From the NCBI GenBank assembly GCA_017997315.1, contig JAGOFF010000172.1, positions 1 through 5,254 of the forward strand: a stretch of 5,254 nt of DNA, in the 5' to 3' direction. This document shows positions 1-5,254 of the stretch, in pieces; within the stretch, counting starts at the first letter, position 1, and each line of letters begins with the position of its first letter. The notes beneath the pieces are model-generated. The model searched no databases. It saw nothing but the letters and a program-made list of their open reading frames with translations, and was not told the DNA's origin. Origin of the DNA: Clostridia bacterium. Its GTDB lineage: Bacteria > Bacillota > Clostridia > Saccharofermentanales > UBA5734. The position numbers were made by a program, and so were the translations under genes.

Positions 1-85
1 TCTGGGACGTCCCGACCTCGACCTGCCCTGGGAGAAGACGGACAAGGCCCAGGCACTGCGCCGCGATGCCGGACTCGAAGGCTGA
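1..85 (+). CDS. metK: S-adenosylmethionine synthetase, C-terminal end (partial)
   Basis: Only the last 27 codons and the TGA stop (83-85) are present; base 1 is the end of a split codon and the rest of the gene lies upstream. The visible peptide contains GRPDLDLPWEKTDKAQAL and ends in DAGLEG. This is the characteristic tail of bacterial MetK, where a GHFGR-type segment is followed by PWEKTDKA and a short helix ending near AGL. MetK makes S-adenosylmethionine from methionine and ATP in the cytoplasm, as a homotetramer. Here a Leu stands where the usual Phe precedes GR. The next gene starts inside this one, 20 bases before its end, so metK is probably the upstream member of a run with recD2 and comF. 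Identity rests on the short tail alone, but that tail is highly diagnostic. No active-site residues can be checked. Confidence 0.9.
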   Translation, partial: LGRPDLDLPWEKTDKAQALRRDAGLEG

Positions 86-2393
86 GGGGTACAGTCCCGC
101 TTTTTCGGACGGTCCACCGCCGGGTCAAGCGATCGAGGAGGGCGTCGTCGACGATATCGTCTTCCGTTCTGACGAGAGCGGATACACGGTGGCGGAACTC
201 GCGGTGTCGGAAGACCGGATGCTGGTCGCCGTGGGCATCATGCCGTATCTGGCCGCCGGCGAATCGGTGCGGCTGTTCGGGGAGTGGACCCGTCACGCGG
301 AGTATGGCGAGCAGTTCAAGGTCAACCGGTATGAAACGGTCGCGCCGCGGACGGAAGACGCCATCCGGCGCTATCTGTCCTCCGGCATCCTGCGCGGTAT
401 CGGGGAAAAGCTCGCCGGGCGCATCGTGGACCGGTTCGGCGAAGACACGATGCGCGTCATGCGCGAGGAACCCGACCGTCTCGCGACCATTCGCGGGATC
501 GGGGAGGAGGCGGCGCACCGGATCGCCGCGGAGATGCGTGACAAGCAGGAGTACCAGGATCTGGCGCTCCTGCTTTCGTCGTTCGGGATCGGACCGGACA
601 AGATCCTGCGGATCCATCGGCAATTCGGATCCCGTTCGCTCGAGATCGTACGGGAGAACCCGTTCCGGCTGGCGGACGAGGTCTACGGGATCGGATTCCA
701 TACCGCGGATCGGATCGCGCGCAGCATGGATTGCGCTCCGGATTCGCCGTACCGGCTCCGGAGCGCCATCCGGTACGTATTGTCCCAGGGTGCGGCCTCA
801 GGCCATACCGGGCTCCCGGAAACCCTCCTGCTGGACCAGGCTTCCTCTCTGCTGGGCCTGCGGGTCGGACGTGACGATCCCGACTACATCCGCATGAAAA
901 CCTCGGGAACGGTCGCCGTCTATGAACCGACGCTCACGGAGACGCGGATCGCCCTGCATACCCTTTTCGATGCGGAAAAGGCGCTCGCCGAGCGTCTTGC
1001 CGCCCTTGCCTCCTGTGCGCCTCCGCCGCTTCCGGGCGATATCGGCGGGAAGATCCGGCATCTGGCCGGATCCATGGACATCGACCTGGCCGACGAACAG
1101 CGCGATGCGGTTCTGCTGGCGGCGCAATCCGGCGCCTGCGTCATTACCGGCGGCCCGGGAACCGGCAAAACCACGATCATCCGGATCCTGTGCAGACTGT
1201 TTGAGGAAGCCGGCATGAAGATCCAGCTGACCGCCCCGACCGGTCAGGCGGCCAAACGGATGAGTCTGGCGTCCGGGATGGAAGCGCGGACGATCCACCG
1301 CCTGCTGGAAACCCGGTTCGGCGGAGAGGACGAGGAGGACCGGCTGAGCGGACCGCGGTTCCGCCGCAACGCCTCCAACCCTCTGGACGCCGACATTCTG
1401 GTGGTCGATGAAGCCTCCATGGCGGATGTCCTGCTGCTCGGCAGCCTGGTGTCCGCGCTGCGGCCGGGCTCGAGGATCATCCTGGTCGGCGACGCGGACC
1501 AGCTTCCGCCGGTCGGTCCGGGCAATGCGCTGCGCGATATCCTCTCCTCCGGTACCGTCCCCTCCGTGCGCCTGCTCCGGATCTACCGACAGGCGGACTC
1601 CGGGCGGATCGTGTACAACGCGCACCGGATCAACCGGGGCGAGTACCCGGAGTTCGACCAGCGCGACGACAGCGATTTCCTCTATATACCGAGGAAAAAC
1701 GCCGACGGGATGGCGGAAGCCGCGGTGCGGCTGTGTTCGACCATCCTGTCCGGACGCTACGGCTACGATCCGATGAAGGATGTCCAGGTCATCGCGCCTT
1801 CGCGGAAAGGCCCGGCCGGAATCCCGATCCTCAACCGTACGCTTCAGTCCGCGCTCAATGTCCGGTCAACGGAAAACAATCCGGGCATTACGGCCCACGG
1901 ATTCCGTTTCTGCGCCGGCGACCGGGTCATGCAGGTCTACAACAACTATGAACTGGAATGGCGGGACACCCGGACGCCGACCGGCACCGGAACGGGGATC
2001 TTCAACGGGGAGACCGGCGTGGTGCTGTCGGTCGACGAAGCCGGGGGGACGCTGGAGGTGGAATTCGACGAAGGACGCCGTGCGGTGTACGACCGTCCGC
2101 TGCTGGATGAACTGGACCCGGCCTACGCGGTGACGGTGCATAAAAGCCAGGGAGGTGAATACCCCGTCGTGGTTCTGGTCCTGCCGCCCGGCCCGCCGAT
2201 GCTGCTGACGCGGAACCTGCTGTACACCGCGGTGACCCGCGCGCGCGAACGCCTGTTCCTGATCTCGTCGGGGGAGGTGCTGGCGCAGACGGTCGCGAAT
2301 GCGAGGCGAAGCGAGCGGTATACCGCGCTGGAAAGTTTCCTGCGCGGCGCCCGCGCCGCATGCGAGCAGAGGTTGCCCGGCATCGATGGCTGA
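66..2393 (+). CDS. recD2: RecD2-type ATP-dependent 5'-3' DNA helicase (SF1B)
   Basis: This 775-residue protein matches the length and layout of RecD2, the RecD-like helicase that works without RecBC and is linked to DNA repair and replication-fork maintenance. Residues about 25-93 form the N-terminal OB-like domain (DIVFRSDESGYTVAEL region). A helix-hairpin-helix region follows, with four GIG turns at 111-113, 144-146, 174-176 and 208-210. The helicase core has Q345 (DEQRDAV), Walker A GGPGTGKTT at 362-370 with K368, Walker B DE at 448-449, motif III GDADQLPP at 475-482, and the IYRQ motif with R508. An SH3-like insert lies near 645-680, followed by VHKSQGGEY at 691-699 and motif VI YTAVTRARER at 720-729. 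All catalytic motifs are intact. ATG 66 is the only usual start in this frame before the OB domain. It lies inside metK and has only a weak ribosome binding site, suggesting translational coupling. The first 25 or so residues are a low-complexity extension before the conserved domain. Confidence 0.96.
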   Translation: MPDSKAEGYSPAFSDGPPPGQAIEEGVVDDIVFRSDESGYTVAELAVSEDRMLVAVGIMPYLAAGESVRLFGEWTRHAEYGEQFKVNRYETVAPRTEDAIRRYLSSGILRGIGEKLAGRIVDRFGEDTMRVMREEPDRLATIRGIGEEAAHRIAAEMRDKQEYQDLALLLSSFGIGPDKILRIHRQFGSRSLEIVRENPFRLADEVYGIGFHTADRIARSMDCAPDSPYRLRSAIRYVLSQGAASGHTGLPETLLLDQASSLLGLRVGRDDPDYIRMKTSGTVAVYEPTLTETRIALHTLFDAEKALAERLAALASCAPPPLPGDIGGKIRHLAGSMDIDLADEQRDAVLLAAQSGACVITGGPGTGKTTIIRILCRLFEEAGMKIQLTAPTGQAAKRMSLASGMEARTIHRLLETRFGGEDEEDRLSGPRFRRNASNPLDADILVVDEASMADVLLLGSLVSALRPGSRIILVGDADQLPPVGPGNALRDILSSGTVPSVRLLRIYRQADSGRIVYNAHRINRGEYPEFDQRDDSDFLYIPRKNADGMAEAAVRLCSTILSGRYGYDPMKDVQVIAPSRKGPAGIPILNRTLQSALNVRSTENNPGITAHGFRFCAGDRVMQVYNNYELEWRDTRTPTGTGTGIFNGETGVVLSVDEAGGTLEVEFDEGRRAVYDRPLLDELDPAYAVTVHKSQGGEYPVVVLVLPPGPPMLLTRNLLYTAVTRARERLFLISSGEVLAQTVANARRSERYTALESFLRGARAACEQRLPGIDG

Positions 2394-3174
2394 CCGGGCG
2401 CGGAGGGGCGGAGTACGCCATGCCGCGGACGTCTTTCTGGAAGCGTTGTATCCGGAGCGCTGCATTTTCTGCGGCCGGACGGAACGGCTGGTTCCGGCGG
2501 CGGGAGGCTGCTGCTCCCCCTGTCTGGCGCTGCTTCCGCACCGCCGTCCGCCGGACCGGCTGCTTACCTGCCGGGCACGTCCCGATCCCGGGTCGGCGGT
2601 CTCCGCGATGCCGGTGGTCGCCGCGATGTATTACGAACCTCCGGTCCGGGACATTCTGCTTCGTTTGAAGTTCAACCGCGACGCCGGGCTGCATCCTGCG
2701 CTGTCCTCCCTGGCCGTCCGCGCGCTGCGCATGGAGCGGGCGCAACTGACGGTGTGGCCCGACGTGGTCGTTGCGGTGCCGTTGCACCGCGCGCGCCTGC
2801 GGGAAAGGGGTTTCAACCAGGCCGGTCTGATCGCCGGGGAGGTCGCGCGGACCCTCGGAATCGCCGACCGTTCGGATGCGGTCCGCCGGATCCGGGCGAC
2901 CCGCAGACAATCGTCCGTGCGGGACCGGACGGAACGCGAAGCCAATACGGCCGGTGCTTTCCGGGTCGAAGACCCGTTTGCGGTCCGGGGACGATCCGTT
3001 CTTCTCGTCGACGACGTCCTGACTTCCGGGGCGACACTGCAGGCGTTCGCCGAAGCGGTCGCCCGCTTTTCGCCCGCCTCGCTGGCGGGTCTGGTGATCG
3101 CGAGCGGACGGCCGCCGACCCTGCGGACCGGTCGGGATGAGGAACCGTCAGCCGGGACAACCCCACGCCCGTGA
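2386..3174 (+). CDS. comFC: ComF family protein (phosphoribosyltransferase-like, ComFC-type)
   Basis: The 262-residue protein has the two-part ComF architecture. An N-terminal zinc-ribbon-like element has C26-x2-C29 and C43-x2-C46 (C42 is adjacent). A type I phosphoribosyltransferase-like domain follows, with LKFN at 94-97, RERGFNQ at 139-145 and the PRPP-loop signature VDDVLTSGAT at 208-217. In transformable bacteria ComFC helps handle incoming single-stranded DNA with ComFA and DprA; in many others the role is unknown. The open frame extends up to an ATG at 2299, but ATG 2386 is preferred: it overlaps the recD2 stop (2386-2393), puts about 20 residues before the conserved YPERCIFCG segment as is usual, and has AGAGG at 2368-2372, although 13 bases away. 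The upstream part would merely be recD2 read in another frame. The last 20 or so residues are a poorly conserved, Pro/Arg/Thr-rich tail that overlaps the convergent downstream gene. No ComFA helicase is seen beside it; recD2 takes that place. Confidence 0.92.
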   Translation: MADRARRGGVRHAADVFLEALYPERCIFCGRTERLVPAAGGCCSPCLALLPHRRPPDRLLTCRARPDPGSAVSAMPVVAAMYYEPPVRDILLRLKFNRDAGLHPALSSLAVRALRMERAQLTVWPDVVVAVPLHRARLRERGFNQAGLIAGEVARTLGIADRSDAVRRIRATRRQSSVRDRTEREANTAGAFRVEDPFAVRGRSVLLVDDVLTSGATLQAFAEAVARFSPASLAGLVIASGRPPTLRTGRDEEPSAGTTPRP

Positions 3175-4266
3175 CCAGCCGGAAAGGACGTCGCGCGCTT
3201 CCTCCGGACCTTCCGTCCGGGTGCAGAACGAAATCCCGGAAGCATACTCCGTCCGATCCACGCATGACAGTTCCGCCGGCGTCAGATCATAGTTGACGAA
3301 CGGAATCCCGCGTCTTCGCGCCTCCGGGAAGACCTTCTCCAGAAACCCGAAGCCGAACACCAGGTTGGGCGGTTGTCCGAAATTCATCGCCAGCAGCCCG
3401 GGCGTGCCCAGCATGCTGGACACCCATTGGTCCGCCCTTCCACAGTAATGCATGCTTCCGCCACCGAACGCATCAAGGACAAGCCGGTCATACGGCTGGA
3501 CAAATTCTTCATACATCTCCCTCGAGAGGTTGACCGCGGTATCGTTCCGCAGTACGACTCCGCCCCGGTACAGGGATCCCCAATGCGGCACGATCCCGTC
3601 CGCATCGTCCCGGACGAGCGTCTTGAGCCTGCGCATGAGCGCAATGTAGGTATCCGTGACCAGCCGCAGCAACGCGTGCACCTGGTCCGGATCATCCACC
3701 ATGGCGTAATAGATCCCGGTTCCCCAGATCAGGTGGGCGACGTCGAACGGTCCCTGCAGATCCGGGTGGTAGATCCGGATCAGGCGTCTGCAGACCGGCC
3801 ATCGCTCCAGAGCCTCCAGATAGTAACCGATCGTATCCATCAGCCGTCCACCCAATCCGGATGTCAGATCCGGCATTCCGCGTTCAATCCGGTTCCGGAC
3901 CGCATCCTCCGAGCCAAGCGGCTCGCACCATGGAAGCCCTTCGCCGACCAGCCGGATGGTGCAGCCGAAAAGCGAAGGCAGCGTTCCCACCCCGTAGTTC
4001 GCACGGATCATCGGAACCGTGTCGTCGCGGACCACAGCGGAGGCGTAGACGTCGATCAGCTGATTGGCAAGCATCTTGTCCATGTCCGCATAGGTCTCCG
4101 CGTACGGGTGCGGCTGAAAGCGCCGCTGCGGGCAGAAGAGGGTGAGCGGAGGCCGGTCCGTCCGGTGGTACAGCAGGTTCCGCCGGCGCCGTTCAAGGGA
4201 TGCCGTGACGTGCTCAGGATCGAGTATCCGCTCCAGTTCGGCGAGTACGGCTGCAGAGGGGATCAT
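3148..4266 (-). CDS. Uroporphyrinogen decarboxylase superfamily protein, probable zinc-dependent methyltransferase type
   Basis: This 372-residue protein belongs to the URO-D/MtaA-CmuA superfamily of TIM-barrel enzymes. Recognisable elements are a TVPMIRANYGVG strand region near 83-94, the LSREMYEEFVQPYDRLV segment at 247-263, which is typical of this superfamily just before the metal site, and H273-x-C275 in SMHYCG. C348 follows 73 residues later and is a plausible third zinc ligand, as the His-X-Cys...Cys pattern of MtaA/MtbA-type methyl-cobamide:thiol methyltransferases suggests. The N-terminal arginine-rich substrate motif of true HemE is not visible, so heme synthesis is unlikely. Family members move methyl groups between corrinoid proteins and thiols, but many homologues beside AraC regulators have no known substrate. 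The frame opens at a GTG at 4311, but ATG 4266 is chosen for its perfect AGGAGG six bases upstream. No corrinoid protein or methyltransferase partner is in the window. Superfamily assignment is strong; the reaction is inferred. Confidence 0.85.
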   Translation of the reverse strand: MIPSAAVLAELERILDPEHVTASLERRRRNLLYHRTDRPPLTLFCPQRRFQPHPYAETYADMDKMLANQLIDVYASAVVRDDTVPMIRANYGVGTLPSLFGCTIRLVGEGLPWCEPLGSEDAVRNRIERGMPDLTSGLGGRLMDTIGYYLEALERWPVCRRLIRIYHPDLQGPFDVAHLIWGTGIYYAMVDDPDQVHALLRLVTDTYIALMRRLKTLVRDDADGIVPHWGSLYRGGVVLRNDTAVNLSREMYEEFVQPYDRLVLDAFGGGSMHYCGRADQWVSSMLGTPGLLAMNFGQPPNLVFGFGFLEKVFPEARRRGIPFVNYDLTPAELSCVDRTEYASGISFCTRTEGPEEARDVLSGWSRAWGCPG

Positions 4267-4272
4267 CGGTTG

Positions 4273-4278
4273 CCTCCT
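4273..4278 (-). promoter_or_regulatory. Ribosome binding site that fixes the start of the URO-D-like gene
   Basis: On the - strand this reads AGGAGG, six bases before ATG 4264-4266. It decides between that start and the GTG 45 bases upstream (4309-4311), which would add 15 unconserved residues. It is the strongest Shine-Dalgarno sequence in the window, so the enzyme is probably well translated when its mRNA is present. Confidence 0.85.
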
Positions 4279-4340
4279 GTCCGGAATGTCGGATCGGTGG
4301 GGTTCTCCCACAGCGTAACATGATCGGAACAGTCAATTTT

Positions 4341-4360
4341 ATCGAAAAATATCAGAAAAT
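4341..4360. repeat. Tandem imperfect 10-bp direct repeat (possible operator)
   Basis: ATCGAAAAAT at 4341-4350 is followed directly by ATCAGAAAAT at 4351-4360, with 8 of 10 positions identical. The period is about one helical turn, so both copies would face the same side of the DNA. AraC-type regulators often bind such direct half-sites, and this repeat sits between the regulator and its likely target. It is flanked by a six-base inverted pair, AATTTT (4335-4340) and AAAATT (4356-4361). The repeat is seen directly; its use as an operator is a guess, because A+T-rich DNA yields such matches by chance. Confidence 0.35.
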
Positions 4361-4373
4361 TTGCATAAACGAT

Positions 4374-4378
4374 GGAGA
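4374..4378 (+). promoter_or_regulatory. Ribosome binding site of the araC-type gene
   Basis: GGAGA ends nine bases before the ATG at 4388-4390. A second ATG follows immediately (4391-4393) and would be 12 bases away, so the first is slightly favoured. The ATG at 4373 leads to a stop after four codons and is not a start for this gene. Confidence 0.6.
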
Positions 4379-4387
4379 CGCGATAGC

Positions 4388-5254
4388 ATGATGAAAAATC
4401 GGCAGGTCCGGATCGGGAAGGTGTGCATGGATTATCTTCCAACCGCCGGGGCGGGATACCCCGACTGCAGAGAGTCCATCGCCGGCGGCATCGTGTTCAG
4501 CCGGAAGTCCGGACCGGATGGCACGGTCCGCCGCCCCCACTGCCATGATGTCTTCGAAGTGTTTTTCGCGTTGTCGGACGGGATCCGCTGCTTTGTCAAC
4601 GATCAGGTCTACCCGGTCGCACGAGGGGACATCCTCTTGTTCAACGCCCGGGACATCCATGCGGTTGTGCCTGCGGCAAATTCCGGATACGACCGGATCG
4701 TCCTGACATTCCCCCCGGAGGCGGTCGAAGGACTGTCGGCCGGAGATACCGACCTGCTCGCTTGTTTCCTGGATCGCCGGCCCGGATTTTCCTGGTGCGT
4801 AAAGCCGCCCCCGGACATGTGGGCGGAACTGATGGAGCTGTGTACTGAAGGGGAGACTGCAGACCACGAGCGCGGATTCGGATGGGAAGTGCGCCGCCGT
4901 CTGTGCCTCGGCGGGATTCTGCTGCGGGTCAACTCCGCGTGCCGGCAACCCGGCGGATGCCGGGCGGACGGCCGGCTGCCGCCGGATCCCCGGATTCTCC
5001 CGGTGATCCGGCGCATCCGTGCGGATCCCGCCGCGGACCTCTCGAGAGAGTCTCTGGCGTCATCGGTGTACCTCAGTCCCGGGCATCTGTCCCGCTTGTT
5101 CCGCGATGCGACCGGAATAGGCCTGCACGAATATGTTGCGCGCTGCCGGATCGAACTCGCCAAGGATCTCCTGGCGCGCGGTACGGGCGTGACGGCATGC
5201 GCCGCACGGACAGGATTCGGGAGGGCGGCCTGCCTGATCCGGTCGTTCAGGGAG
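4388..5254 (+). CDS. AraC-family transcriptional regulator with cupin sensor domain (partial at the 3' end)
   Basis: The frame stays open for 289 codons to the last base of the window. The N-terminal half is an AraC-type cupin: H51-x-H53-x3-E57 in PHCHDVFEV, then G80-D-I-L-L-F and H91, the spacing of cupin motifs 1 and 2. This domain usually binds a small effector or a metal. The C-terminal half is the paired helix-turn-helix DNA-binding domain. The first is about 217-240 (LSRESLASSVYLSPGHLSRLFRD, broken here as LSRESLAS and SPGHLSRLFRD), followed by the GIGLHEYVARCRIELAKDLL linker helix at about 246-265. The second starts near 268 (VTACAARTGFG) and is cut at SFRE, where typically 10-20 residues follow, ending near a GxxPxxYR segment. 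The length is normal for the family. There is no signal peptide or membrane segment, so it is cytoplasmic. It is divergent to the URO-D-like gene and probably regulates it and perhaps itself. The effector is unknown. No frameshift is seen. Confidence 0.9.
   Translation, partial: MMKNRQVRIGKVCMDYLPTAGAGYPDCRESIAGGIVFSRKSGPDGTVRRPHCHDVFEVFFALSDGIRCFVNDQVYPVARGDILLFNARDIHAVVPAANSGYDRIVLTFPPEAVEGLSAGDTDLLACFLDRRPGFSWCVKPPPDMWAELMELCTEGETADHERGFGWEVRRRLCLGGILLRVNSACRQPGGCRADGRLPPDPRILPVIRRIRADPAADLSRESLASSVYLSPGHLSRLFRDATGIGLHEYVARCRIELAKDLLARGTGVTACAARTGFGRAACLIRSFRE

Larger units (their letters stand above)
4267..4387. promoter_or_regulatory. Divergent intergenic control region between the URO-D-like gene and the araC-type gene
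   Basis: These 121 bases separate two divergent starts and should hold both promoters. The middle (about 4331-4370) is strikingly A+T-rich against the GC-rich surroundings. For the - strand gene, TAAAAT (complement of 4336-4341) is a 5/6 match to a -10 box; a weak TGCAAA lies 18 bases upstream of it (complement of 4360-4365), which would give a leader of roughly 60 bases. TTGACT (complement of 4331-4336) resembles a -35 box but has no good -10 at 16-18 bases. A small inverted repeat, GTGGG-5 nt-CCCAC, lies at 4297-4311 in the leader. No convincing + strand promoter was found. The role as a control region is inferred from gene orientation; the exact promoter is uncertain. Confidence 0.55.

Noticed and set aside
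798..1625. 275-codon open frame on the - strand opposite the recD2 helicase core
   Set aside because: It mirrors the conserved Walker A/B region of recD2 and has no protein-like features of its own.
2299..2385. Extended N-terminus of ComF from ATG 2299
   Set aside because: It would be a 29-residue out-of-frame reading of the recD2 end, whereas ATG 2386 gives the usual distance to the zinc-ribbon cysteines.
2002..2910. 302-codon open frame on the - strand across the recD2/comF junction
   Set aside because: It lies opposite two well-supported genes, has a low-complexity Arg/Pro/Ala-rich translation with no recognisable domain, and is the kind of open frame that GC-rich coding DNA produces by chance.
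3073..3089. Hairpin CCCGCC-5 nt-GGCGGG as a terminator for the - strand gene
   Set aside because: No T-run follows on either strand, and it lies within the comF coding sequence, where GC-rich inverted repeats are expected.
3204..3220. Hairpin CCGGAC-5 nt-GTCCGG just after comF as a terminator
   Set aside because: The sequence after the stem is not T-rich, and the stem falls in conserved coding sequence of the opposite-strand gene.
3373..4323. 316-codon open frame on the + strand opposite the URO-D-like gene
   Set aside because: It is antisense to a gene with clear superfamily motifs and an AGGAGG site; its translation shows no domain and no good ribosome binding site was seen.
4331..4336. 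TTGACT on the - strand as a -35 box
   Set aside because: The hexamer 17 bases downstream (CTGTGG) does not resemble a -10 box; the nearest weak candidate (TACGCT) is only 13 bases away.
4352..4948. 198-codon open frame on the - strand opposite the araC-type gene
   Set aside because: It ends in the intergenic region, overlaps the cupin domain coding sequence completely, and shows no family motif.

Overview
The window is GC-rich (about two-thirds G+C by eye) and tightly packed. It has five protein-coding genes, two of them cut by the window edges, and one substantial intergenic gap of about 120 bases. The gene order metK-recD2-comF, the Bacillota-type RecD2 and ComF proteins and an AGGAGG ribosome binding site point to a high-GC member of the Bacillota (Firmicutes), probably Clostridia-like or Paenibacillus-like. 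This placement is inferred from gene order and protein style, not from a marker search.

Left part (1-3174, + strand): a compact housekeeping run. It opens with the last 27 residues of S-adenosylmethionine synthetase (metK), followed by a complete RecD2-type 5'-to-3' DNA helicase and a complete ComF-family phosphoribosyltransferase-like protein. Each start codon lies inside the end of the preceding gene (20-base and 8-base overlaps), so the three are probably co-transcribed, with coupled translation. RecD2 and ComF both act on DNA (helicase repair or replication support, and single-stranded DNA handling in transformation). metK is probably just an operon neighbour.

Right part (3148-5254): a separate, divergently arranged pair. 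On the - strand is a uroporphyrinogen-decarboxylase-superfamily protein that is not HemE. It resembles the zinc-dependent methyltransferases of the MtaA/MtbA/CmuA type and keeps a His-X-Cys motif. On the + strand is an AraC-family regulator with a cupin sensor domain, cut by the window end just before its C-terminus. They share an intergenic region whose centre is conspicuously A+T-rich and holds a tandem 10-bp imperfect repeat. The natural reading is that the regulator controls the divergent enzyme and possibly other genes beyond the window. The enzyme's 3' end overlaps the 3' end of comF convergently by 27 bases, with no visible intrinsic terminator.

I saw no RNA genes, CRISPR arrays, insertion sequences or prophage features. 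The most interesting part is the methyltransferase-like enzyme/AraC module, whose substrate cannot be read from the sequence. Nothing here is clearly a new system.
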